From assembly GCA_003694325.1 (NCBI GenBank), contig RFKJ01000798.1, positions 1 through 10,517 on the forward strand: a DNA stretch of 10,517 nucleotides, written 5' to 3'. The notes beneath the pieces were generated by a model, which was not told the DNA's origin, ran no database searches, and was given only the letters and a program-made list of their open reading frames with translations. The stretch is from Deltaproteobacteria bacterium (lineage in GTDB: Bacteria > Myxococcota_A > UBA796 > UBA2385). A program made the translations under genes and the position numbers. This document shows, one piece after another, positions 1 through 6,044 of this stretch (within the stretch, counting starts at the first letter, position 1; each line of letters starts with the position of its first letter).

Positions 1-2
1 AC

Positions 3-1223
3 GGCCCGGGGATCGTGCTGGGCCCCGGCAATGCCGGACACGACGGCTACCAGCGGCTGCTCGACGAGCTGATGCCCGCGTTGCGGGACCTGTGGGAGGG
101 CCCCCCGCCCCGGCTGAGCGTCGACGGGCCGATGCTTCCCCTGCTGCGGGAGGCGCTCGCCATCCGGCGGCTGGGCCGGTCGGCCATGCGGGAGTTGCTG
201 CGAATCGTCGCCCTGAGCGTGGAGGACTGGCTCGTCGAGCACTTCCCCGATCCGCGGGTCCGGGCCGGGTTGGCCGGCGGTGCGCTCCTCGGCACCTGGA
301 TGGGACCCCGATCCCCGACCGGCGCCACCGCCCTGCTCCTCCGCGAGGCCATGGCCGGCGATGCCGTCGTCGGGGGTCCGGCCGGACTGGTGCGGGTGCT
401 GGCCGAGGCGGCGGAATCGTCGGGCGTCACCATCCGGACCGGGGCCAGGGTCCGCCGGATCCGGGTCGTGCGGGGCGCCGTCACCGGCGTGGTGCTCGAC
501 GGCGGCGACGCCCTGGACGCGAGCCTGGTCGTGTCGGCGGTGGGGCCGCGGCACACCCTCCTCGACCTGGTCGATCCCCGCCAGGTCCCGGCGGACCTCG
601 TGGATGCGGTCCGCACCGTGCGGACACGCGGGATCGTCGCCCGCATCGATCTCGCCCTGGATGGCCCCCTGCGGCTGGCCCACCACGAGGGCGAGCGGAT
701 CGAGCGGTTCCGGGTGGGGGCTCACCCCGACGACCTCGAGCGGGCCTTCGACGACGCCCGCCATCGACGGCTGCCGCGAGCCCCGGTCCTCGATGTCCGG
801 GTCCCCACCGTCGCCCACCCCGAACTGGCGCCGCACGGCGGGGAGGTGGTCTCCATCCTGGCCACCGGGTGCGCCCACGACCTCGCCGGCGGCTGGACGC
901 CCGAGGCCCGGGCCGCACTCCACGACGTCGTGCTCACCACCCTGGAGACGGTCGCCCCCGGCCTGCGGGACCGGGTCGTGGGCGCCGCCGTGTCCACCCC
1001 CGCCGATCTCGAGGCCGAATTCGGGCTGGAGGGCGGCCACCTGTTCCACGGCGAGCTGGCCCTGGACCAGTTCCACGCCCTGCGCCCCAGCCGCCGGCTG
1101 TCGGGACACGCCACCGGGATCCGGGGGCTGTTCCTGGGATCATCGGGCTGTCACCCCGCCGGGATCACCGCCGCTGCCGGCCTCCATGCCGCCGAGGTGG
1201 CGCTGGCCGAGGCCGGTGCCTGA
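3..1223 (+). CDS. FAD-dependent oxidoreductase, phytoene desaturase/PYROXD2-like (5' end outside window)
   Basis: The reading frame is open to the left edge, so this is the C-terminal part (about 406 codons) of a longer protein; the GTG at 15 is probably internal. The N-terminal Rossmann FAD-binding motif is therefore not visible. Family features that are visible: a segment near 380-540 reading GGPAGLVRVLAEAAESSGV, followed by an Arg/Val-rich strand and a VVSAVGPRHTLLDL stretch, which matches the middle of phytoene-desaturase-like amine oxidoreductases; and a C-terminal GCHPAGITAAAGLHAAEVAL segment, the FAD-contacting end motif of that family. The protein probably oxidises or isomerises a hydrophobic polyene-like substrate, or is a PYROXD2-type oxidoreductase of unknown substrate. 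No carotenoid gene follows it, so the pathway cannot be assigned. It ends at TGA 1221-1223 and is followed by a non-coding region. Family assignment is secure; substrate is unknown. Confidence 0.85.
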   Translation, partial: GPGIVLGPGNAGHDGYQRLLDELMPALRDLWEGPPPRLSVDGPMLPLLREALAIRRLGRSAMRELLRIVALSVEDWLVEHFPDPRVRAGLAGGALLGTWMGPRSPTGATALLLREAMAGDAVVGGPAGLVRVLAEAAESSGVTIRTGARVRRIRVVRGAVTGVVLDGGDALDASLVVSAVGPRHTLLDLVDPRQVPADLVDAVRTVRTRGIVARIDLALDGPLRLAHHEGERIERFRVGAHPDDLERAFDDARHRRLPRAPVLDVRVPTVAHPELAPHGGEVVSILATGCAHDLAGGWTPEARAALHDVVLTTLETVAPGLRDRVVGAAVSTPADLEAEFGLEGGHLFHGELALDQFHALRPSRRLSGHATGIRGLFLGSSGCHPAGITAAAGLHAAEVALAEAGA

Positions 1224-1291
1224 CCCCGGGTGACAACGGGTGACGGTCCCCCCCTTGTCGACGGCGGCGTTCGCGATCAACTTGACGTTGA

Positions 1292-1308
1292 GCCCCCGGC
1301 CAGGGGGC
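1292..1308 (+). terminator. Hairpin downstream of the oxidoreductase
   Basis: GCCCCC (1292-1297) pairs with GGGGGC (1303-1308) across a 5-nt loop, 69 nt after the oxidoreductase stop, and is followed by ATTCCCC rather than a T-run. It could end the upstream transcript or sit at the 5' side of the folded RNA candidate that follows. Only the inverted repeat is seen; termination is inferred. Confidence 0.3.
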
Positions 1309-1328
1309 ATTCCCCGCAGACAAGGGGG

Positions 1329-1506
1329 TGCAGTGCAGAGTACGGACCACTCCACCAACCTCCGGATCTTCGGGAGCGCGAGGCGGGACTGATCCAGCAG
1401 CCGCGCCCACGGCATCGCCGATGCCGTTCCCCGGCTCCCGTCGCGCCCGCGACATGGTCCTGGCAACGAACCTCGCCTGAACGAAGCCGGAGCTGACAGC
1501 ACTGCA
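1329..1506 (+). ncRNA. Candidate structured RNA, about 178 nt, long-rod fold (6S-RNA-like architecture, class unproven)
   Basis: No credible protein is encoded here, but the plus strand folds into a continuous rod of nested complementary blocks. These are 1329-1336 with 1499-1506 (8 bp), 1360-1365 with 1487-1492 (6 bp), 1368-1372 with 1482-1486 (5 bp), 1378-1383 with 1471-1476 (6 bp) and 1384-1390 with 1456-1462 (7 bp including two G-U wobbles). The apex carries two local hairpins, 1410-1426 and 1440-1453. Bases 1337-1359 form a large unpaired 5' bulge opposite only six bases. The two G-U pairs would be A-C mismatches on the other strand, and a strong GC hairpin follows within 7 nt, so the plus strand is favoured. 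Length, a closing stem joining both ends and a large asymmetric bubble resemble 6S RNA, but I do not recognise a 6S consensus sequence and the bubble lies closer to the ends than in E. coli 6S. It could be another sRNA class. A TTGACG at 1282-1287 could be a -35 element, but no good -10 follows. Confidence 0.45.
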
Positions 1507-1512
1507 ACCAGA

Positions 1513-1534
1513 CGGGCGGCCCCAGGGCCGCCCG
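1513..1534 (+). terminator. Strong GC hairpin, possibly bidirectional terminator
   Basis: A perfect 10-bp inverted repeat (CGGGCGGCCC / GGGCCGCCCG) leaves a 2-nt centre, so about 9 bp with a tetraloop. It begins 6 nt after the closing stem of the candidate RNA and lies about 30 nt beyond the stop of the convergent lipoprotein gene. The plus-strand tail GTGTTCATCT is only mildly T-rich. It plausibly ends transcripts arriving from both sides. Confidence 0.5.
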
Positions 1535-1544
1535 GTGTTCATCT

Positions 1545-1559
1545 GCCCCCCGAGGGGGC
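1545..1559 (-). terminator. Hairpin just after the lipoprotein stop codon
   Basis: GCCCCC (1545-1550) pairs with GGGGGC (1554-1559) around a 3-nt loop. Read on the minus strand it starts 4 nt after the TAG stop (1566-1564) of the lipoprotein gene, and a second, longer hairpin follows at 1534-1513. There is no clear T-run. Together they probably terminate or stabilise the lipoprotein mRNA 3' end. Confidence 0.4.
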
Positions 1560-1563
1560 GCGA

Positions 1564-2691
1564 CTACAGGTTGTACATCATGTACTGCAGCGTCTGCAGG
1601 ACCTCGCTGCTGGCGTTCTTGGCCACGCGGAAGGTGCTGTAGACCACCTTGCCGTCCCCGCTGGTGAAGCTCACCAGGAGCGGCGAGTTCGTCAGGTTGT
1701 AGGTGGCCTGCCCCTGCCGGTAGGCGACGTTGCCCACCAGGTGGACCGACACCGAGTCCGAGACCGTCACGATGGGCGCCCACACCGGAAGGTCGTACTC
1801 GATCTCGATGTAGTCGGTGTCCAGCCAGTCAGCGAGCATGTTGTCGGCCACGGCGGCGTTGACGAGATCGTACTCGCCGAGCTGTGCCGCGTCGGGCACC
1901 GTGTCGTCACCCACGAAGTCGATGCGATCCGGCCAGCCCTGCTCGACGACATCGTAGGACCAGTCGCTGGCGTAGATCGAGCCGCCCTCGCTGACGTAGT
2001 CGCGCAGGTTCTGCATGATGGTGTCGGTGATCGGGATCTCGCCCGTGTCCTCGGCCCCGCCGTCGCCCAGGCCGATGTCCCCCTCGTCGTCGGAGGGCTT
2101 GGGGTAGATCACGTCCTCCTCGACGTGGCCGCCGTTGAAGAAGATGATGTCGAAGGACCGCAGGTTGTCGAGGTCGGAGAGGAAGCCCTGGAGCTCGGCG
2201 GTGCTGGCGCCCTCCACCTCGATGTAGTTGGCGAAGCCCATGTTGGTCAGCACCAGCTCGAAGCTGTCGTAGCTGCCGCTGATGATGGCCACGTCGATCT
2301 GCAGCGGGTCGAAGCAGTCGGGCTCGGGGATCTCCACCCGCTCGCCATCTCCGACCCAGATGCCGTATTGCTCCTGTTCGAGGAGCCGGCTGTTGCCGTA
2401 CTGCATGTAGAGGTCGTACTCCTGCTCGCCGGGCAGGTCCTCCAGCAGGAAGCGGCCGTCGCGATCGGTGTAGACGATCTCGGTGTCGATGATGGTCTCG
2501 CCGGCCTTGATGTGGGTGTAGACCTGGGCGTCCTGCAGCCAGGTCTTGCCGGACGGGTCGCAGACGCGGCCGGCGATCTCGCCCGGCGAGATCACCCTGT
2601 GGGTCTCGTTGTCGGGGATGAACTGCGTGTCGCTGCCACACGCCCCGAGGGCAAGGGTGGCGAGGCTGATGATGGTGGCGCGAGGATGCAC
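1564..2691 (-). CDS. Secreted lipoprotein with carboxypeptidase-regulatory-like and GATase/ThuA-like domains
   Basis: I chose the GTG at 2691 because GGAGGG lies 4 nt upstream on the minus strand and the protein then opens with a clean lipoprotein signal peptide: a short basic start, a hydrophobic core and lipobox L-G-A-C with Cys18 as lipidation site (375 aa). Residues about 36-115 form a beta-rich carboxypeptidase-regulatory-like (transthyretin-type) domain, with the typical 'D-R-D-G-R-F' and 'D-L-P-G' elements. Residues about 131-375 resemble the class I glutamine-amidotransferase/ThuA-type fold: a strand 'VAIISG', then FDIIFFNGGH (180-189) and DYVSEGGSIYASDW (231-244). No Cys nucleophile is visible at the expected elbow, so it is probably non-enzymatic or a binding module. 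An acidic Asp/Gly/Thr insert spans 200-218. Cys44 and Cys126 may form a disulfide. It likely sits on the outer membrane; ligand unknown. The gene is monocistronic, with its own promoter and downstream hairpins. Confidence 0.8.
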   Translation of the reverse strand: MHPRATIISLATLALGACGSDTQFIPDNETHRVISPGEIAGRVCDPSGKTWLQDAQVYTHIKAGETIIDTEIVYTDRDGRFLLEDLPGEQEYDLYMQYGNSRLLEQEQYGIWVGDGERVEIPEPDCFDPLQIDVAIISGSYDSFELVLTNMGFANYIEVEGASTAELQGFLSDLDNLRSFDIIFFNGGHVEEDVIYPKPSDDEGDIGLGDGGAEDTGEIPITDTIMQNLRDYVSEGGSIYASDWSYDVVEQGWPDRIDFVGDDTVPDAAQLGEYDLVNAAVADNMLADWLDTDYIEIEYDLPVWAPIVTVSDSVSVHLVGNVAYRQGQATYNLTNSPLLVSFTSGDGKVVYSTFRVAKNASSEVLQTLQYMMYNL

Positions 2692-2722
2692 GAGTCCCTC
2701 CAAGGCGTTCGTACCGGCGAAC

Positions 2723-2752
2723 ACTGTAGTCCCGTCCCCGGGCAATGGTCAA
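2723..2752 (-). promoter_or_regulatory. Sigma-70-type promoter of the lipoprotein gene
   Basis: On the minus strand TTGACC (2752-2747, 5 of 6 matches to the -35 consensus) is separated by 18 bp from TACAGT (2728-2723, 4 of 6 matches to the -10). Transcription would start near 2716, giving a 5' leader of about 25 nt with the GGAGGG ribosome binding site just before the GTG at 2691. The spacing to the gene supports both the promoter and the chosen start codon. Confidence 0.55.
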
Positions 2753-2767
2753 CGGCGTCGGCGGCCG

Positions 2768-2811
2768 TGCCTTCGGCGAGGAGGAGGCCATGCCGTCGGC
2801 GAGGAGGAGGC
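2768..2811. repeat. Two-copy 21-bp direct repeat, period 23 bp
   Basis: Copies at 2768-2788 and 2791-2811 share the pattern TGCC(T/G)TCGGCGAGGAGGAGG plus a final C, differing at one position. They lie between the moaC stop and the lipoprotein promoter, and the second copy runs into a GC hairpin. It may be a local duplication, or a binding site with about two helical turns between copies. Confidence 0.6.
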
Positions 2812-2826
2812 GGCGCTTGCGCCGCC
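2809..2826 (-). terminator. GC hairpin downstream of moaC
   Basis: GGCGGCGC (2809-2816) and GCGCCGCC (2819-2826) form a perfect 8-bp inverted repeat around TT. On the minus strand it begins 19 nt past the moaC stop. What follows is C/T-rich rather than a T-run, as is common in very GC-rich genomes. It is the likely end of the deiminase-moaC transcript. Confidence 0.45.
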
Positions 2827-2845
2827 CACAAGGGGCCGGCGAGGC

Positions 2846-3364
2846 TCACCGCGGCGCGACGTAGTGCCCCGAGCGTCCGCCGCGCTTCTCCAGCAGCCGG
2901 ATCCCCTCGATGCGCATGCCGCGATCGACGGCCTTGACCATGTCGTAGACCGTCAGGCAGGCGGCAGTCACCGAGGTGAGCGCCTCCATCTCCACGCCGG
3001 TCCGCCACCGGGTGTGGACCCGGGCCTCGACCCGAACCCGCCACGGACCGTCGGCGTCCGCCGGGAGGGCCTCGGCGTCGACCTGGACGCCGTCGAGGGG
3101 CAGCGGGTGGCAGAGGGGGATGAGGTCGGCGGTCCGCTTGGCCGCCTGGATCCCGGCCAGGCGGGCGATGGCCAGGACGTCCCCCTTGTGGGCGCGGCCC
3201 TCGGCCACCAGCCGCCAGGCCTCCTCGGACAGGACCACGAAGCCCTCCGCCCGGGCGAGGCGATCGGTGTCGGCCTTGGCGCCGACGTCGACCATGCGGG
3301 GCCTGCCATCGGCGTCGAGGTGGGTCAGCCCCCCCGGGCCGGGGCGCCGGTCGTCCATGCTCAT
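2846..3364 (-). CDS. moaC: Cyclic pyranopterin monophosphate synthase MoaC
   Basis: MoaC converts the MoaA product (3',8-cyclo-GTP) to cyclic pyranopterin monophosphate in molybdenum cofactor synthesis, in the cytoplasm. The 172-residue length fits the family (about 160 aa). Diagnostic blocks are HKGDVLAIARLAGIQAAKRT (59-78), LIPLCHPLPL (81-90), TGVEMEALTSV (122-132) and DMVKAVDRGM (141-150). K60, H86, E125, E127, D141 and K144 line up with E. coli active-site positions K51, H77, E112, E114, D128 and K131, so the enzyme should be active. The ATG at 3364 is preferred: GGGGAGGG lies about 6 nt upstream, and the start overlaps the TGA of the deiminase gene as ATGA, indicating translational coupling. 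A second in-frame ATG at 3358 is less well placed. No moaA, moaE or other moa gene is in the window. Confidence 0.95.
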   Translation of the reverse strand: MSMDDRRPGPGGLTHLDADGRPRMVDVGAKADTDRLARAEGFVVLSEEAWRLVAEGRAHKGDVLAIARLAGIQAAKRTADLIPLCHPLPLDGVQVDAEALPADADGPWRVRVEARVHTRWRTGVEMEALTSVTAACLTVYDMVKAVDRGMRIEGIRLLEKRGGRSGHYVAPR

Positions 3365-4650
3365 GGCATTCCCTCCCCGGGCGGGTCGCGCAGCAGGGGC
3401 AGCGTGAGGCATCGCGGCCCGCCCCGCCCGCGGGACAGCTCGTGCCCGACGATGTGGACCGCGTAGCGGCGCCCGCTGGCCAGCAGCGCGTCGGGGTCGT
3501 CGTGGAAGTCGCGCCGGAGCAGGTCGAGGAACTCGCGGACCGACAGCACCTCGAAGCCGACCCCGACCATGGCCGCCGCCGTGTGCTCGTTTCGGGCGTA
3601 GCCCACGACCACCCCCGGAGCGAGGGCGACGTAGTTGGCCCCGTCGGTCCACTGCTCGCGCACGGCGTGGACCGGGTGTCCACCGCCACAGAGCACCGGC
3701 TCCATCGAGAAGCCCACCGACGCCAGCGCCTGCAGCAGGTCCCCGTCGAACTCCTCCACCTCCACCCCCGACGCCGCCCGCCGGAGGTGCACCACCTCCA
3801 CCTCCTCGGGCCCGCCGGTCTCCAGGATGTTGGGAAAGACCGCGCATGTCCGGTGGTCCAGCACCGTGAACACCGTGTCGAGGTGCATCGAGCTGCGCTG
3901 CTTGGGCATCTCGACCACCAGGACCGAGGAGAAGCCGTGATCGAACAGCTCGCGGGCGAGCTGGAGGATCATCGACCAGCTCGTCCGCTCGCTGGCCCCC
4001 ACCAGCGCGACGCTGTCCGACAGGCAGAGGACGTCGCCCCCCTCCACCGTCAGGGGCGCCGAGCCGCCGCGCATCCGGATCCACCGGCTGATCGCCGCGA
4101 CCTCGTTTCCAGCGAACAGCGGGTGGTGATCGGCCACCGCCCAGGCCAGCACCGCCTCCCGCCACCGGGCCGGCTTGCGGGCGTTGCCGACGACCACCAG
4201 GTCCCCGAGCACCGCCGCGAGGTCCCGGGTGAAGATGAGGTTGGGGATCGGCGGGAACAGCTCGACGGCATCCAGACCGCCGCCGACGGTCCCCACGATC
4301 AGGGTCGGCGCCAGCTCGGCGGCGTCCAGGGACTCCAGGACGGCCCGCTGCGAGCCGTGGAGGTCGTAGTGGATTCCGATCTGTTCGATGACGTCGGCCC
4401 GAACCTCGGGCTCTTCGAGCGCCTCCCGCAGCAGGTCCTCGAACTCGACGACCTCGGCCACCACCCCCAGGACGGCCTGGAGCTGGGCGTGCTCGTCCCG
4501 CGCAGTGGGGACGTGGATCAGGTCGTCGAACAGCAGGTAGTCGGGGCTGGTCGGGTCGATGTGCCGAGGCAGCATGCGCTCGTGGGCGATCCCCGGCGGC
4601 TGGACCACCACGCGCCGCAGGCGCCCGATCTCGCTGGTGACTCGAATCAT
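3361..4650 (-). CDS. arcA: Arginine deiminase
   Basis: The 429-residue protein carries the full arginine deiminase signature. FTRD holds Asp143; EGGDVL holds Glu203 and Asp206; MHLDTVFT holds His256 and Asp258; REQWTDGAN spans 331-339; and GRGGPRCLTLPL holds the nucleophile Cys414. The family hydrolyses L-arginine to L-citrulline and ammonia through a covalent Cys intermediate, and every catalytic residue expected is present. Family length is about 410 aa, so the protein is full length. ATG 4650 is preceded by an AGGGGG stretch about 6 nt upstream. No ornithine carbamoyltransferase (arcB), carbamate kinase (arcC) or arginine/ornithine antiporter gene is adjacent, so the classical ATP-yielding pathway is not encoded here; the gene is instead joined to moaC by a 4-bp overlap. 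It may act in arginine catabolism, ammonia release or pH defence; that role is inference. Confidence 0.93.
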   Translation of the reverse strand: MIRVTSEIGRLRRVVVQPPGIAHERMLPRHIDPTSPDYLLFDDLIHVPTARDEHAQLQAVLGVVAEVVEFEDLLREALEEPEVRADVIEQIGIHYDLHGSQRAVLESLDAAELAPTLIVGTVGGGLDAVELFPPIPNLIFTRDLAAVLGDLVVVGNARKPARWREAVLAWAVADHHPLFAGNEVAAISRWIRMRGGSAPLTVEGGDVLCLSDSVALVGASERTSWSMILQLARELFDHGFSSVLVVEMPKQRSSMHLDTVFTVLDHRTCAVFPNILETGGPEEVEVVHLRRAASGVEVEEFDGDLLQALASVGFSMEPVLCGGGHPVHAVREQWTDGANYVALAPGVVVGYARNEHTAAAMVGVGFEVLSVREFLDLLRRDFHDDPDALLASGRRYAVHIVGHELSRGRGGPRCLTLPLLRDPPGEGMP

Positions 4651-4691
4651 GGGCAGCCCCCTATCCCGCCGCGAGACCGCGGCTCCCCTGG

Positions 4692-4697
4692 TACGCT
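4692..4697 (+). promoter_or_regulatory. Possible -10 element for a leaderless YihY transcript
   Basis: TACGCT, preceded by TGG as in an extended -10, lies exactly 6 nt before the ATG at 4704, and there is no Shine-Dalgarno sequence in the 20 nt upstream. This spacing would put the transcription start at or next to the A of the start codon. No clear -35 is seen. Confidence 0.35.
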
Positions 4698-4703
4698 GCG
4701 ACC

Positions 4704-6044
4704 ATGTTCGCCTGGCTCGAGCGCCTCTACCGCGAGCTGGCTCGGGGCTCCCGACCGGCCGACCATCCCTTGTGGCGGGGACTCCTCGAGCTGATGCACG
4801 TCGTGGTGGTCACCGTCCGGGAGGCCCGCCGCGACCGCCTGCCGGTACGCGCCGCGACCCTGGCCTACTGGACCGCCGTGGCCATCGTGCCCATCCTCCT
4901 GCTCGGCTTCACCCTGACGGGGTCGCTGGGTCTGACCGAGGGGACCCGGGACGCCGTGCGCCGGCTGCTGTACCACACCGTGCTCGCCGACAGCATCGAG
5001 GACGTCGGCGACGCCCTCGACACCCTGCTGGCGGGGGCAAACCTCAGCGCGCTCGGCATCGTCGGGGTCGCCACGGTCATGCTGGTCGGCGCCCAGCTCT
5101 ACTTCAACGCCGAGCAGGCCTACAACGACATCTTCCAGACCCGGCTGAAGCGCTCCTTCCTGCTGCGGATCACCTTGTTCTACGCCGGCATCACGCTGGC
5201 CCCCACCTTCATCGCCGCCGGCTTCGTCGCCACCGCGATGCTGCCCGGGCAGGTCAACCTGTTCGGTCGGGTCCTGCCGGTCATGCTGACGGCGACCGCC
5301 CTCGTGGGGGCGATCCGCCTGCTTCCATGTCGGGATGTGAGCTGGAAGGCCAGCCTGGTCGGCGGCGTGTTCAGCGCGCTGGCCTTCGAGCTCGCCAAGG
5401 CCGGCTTCGGCACCTACACCGACATCATGGGCACCCGCGACAGCCTCGCGGGGATCTACGGCTCCCTGGCCTTCCTCCCCGTCTTCCTGCTGTGGCTCTA
5501 TGTCCTGTGGCTCGTGGTGCTGGTCGGCGTCGAGCTGGCCTGGCTGGTGGAGCACTACGAGGTGCTCATCGGGGCACAGCGACGGGCGGTGACCGATCCC
5601 TTCGACCGGCATCGCCACCCCGACGCGCTGTTCGCCCTGGGCCTGATGGGGATGATCGCCCGCCACTGGCTCGACGGGCTCGGCCCGATCAGCGTGGACC
5701 GGCTGGTGCAGGAGAGCGGAGCAGACCCCCGCCACGTCCGGGCCGCCCTCGACGTGCTGGAGGACACGGGGTTGCTCATGCAGAGCGAGGACAAGCGCTA
5801 CCTCCCGGCCCAGCCTCCCCAATCGCTCACCGGTGCCCGGATCATCGCGGCGTGGCGCCAGGCGGTGGCCCCGCCGGTGTCCGAGGACGCCCCCCTCCAC
5901 CAGGTCATCCGCCGCGCCTCGACCGCCCTGGAGCAGGTGCTGGACCAGCCCGGCGCCTGGATCCCCGGTCCCGGCGCCGAGATCCGGCACCTGCGCGGCG
6001 TCGATGACGATAGGCGGGTGGCCGATCACCCTCCAGGAGCATGA
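4704..6044 (+). CDS. YihY/BrkB family inner-membrane protein with C-terminal winged-helix-like extension
   Basis: This is a 446-residue multi-pass membrane protein of the YihY/virulence factor BrkB family, once misassigned as RNase BN; its biochemical role is not settled. Family marks are RAATLAYWTAVAIVPILLL (49-67), the polar YFNAEQAYNDIFQ stretch (133-145), and YGSLAFLPVFLLWLYVLW followed by VELAW (252-280). Hydrophobic segments lie near 49-72, 113-133, 155-179, 186-205, 217-233 and 254-282, six as expected. Residues about 300-370 form a soluble helical domain reading like a winged helix ('ISVDRLVQESGADPRHVRAAL', then 'LEDTGLLMQ'), followed by a tail rich in Pro, Arg and Asp. Its stop overlaps the first candidate start of the stress-protein gene as ATGA, so the two are probably co-translated. 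It heads a three-gene unit with stress and cell-wall functions. Confidence 0.88.
   Translation: MFAWLERLYRELARGSRPADHPLWRGLLELMHVVVVTVREARRDRLPVRAATLAYWTAVAIVPILLLGFTLTGSLGLTEGTRDAVRRLLYHTVLADSIEDVGDALDTLLAGANLSALGIVGVATVMLVGAQLYFNAEQAYNDIFQTRLKRSFLLRITLFYAGITLAPTFIAAGFVATAMLPGQVNLFGRVLPVMLTATALVGAIRLLPCRDVSWKASLVGGVFSALAFELAKAGFGTYTDIMGTRDSLAGIYGSLAFLPVFLLWLYVLWLVVLVGVELAWLVEHYEVLIGAQRRAVTDPFDRHRHPDALFALGLMGMIARHWLDGLGPISVDRLVQESGADPRHVRAALDVLEDTGLLMQSEDKRYLPAQPPQSLTGARIIAAWRQAVAPPVSEDAPLHQVIRRASTALEQVLDQPGAWIPGPGAEIRHLRGVDDDRRVADHPPGA

Noticed and set aside
92..1243. 383-codon frame overlapping the oxidoreductase
   Set aside because: Arg/Gly/Pro-rich alternate frame with no family features.
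1741..2937. Long open plus-strand frame opposite the lipoprotein gene
   Set aside because: Repetitive Val/Asp/Leu/Gly-rich translation typical of the antisense frame of a GC-rich gene; no family features, and the minus-strand gene has signal peptide, ribosome binding site and promoter.
3442..4794. 450-codon plus-strand frame opposite arginine deiminase
   Set aside because: His/Gln/Arg/Asp-rich shadow frame; the opposite strand encodes a clear enzyme with all catalytic motifs.
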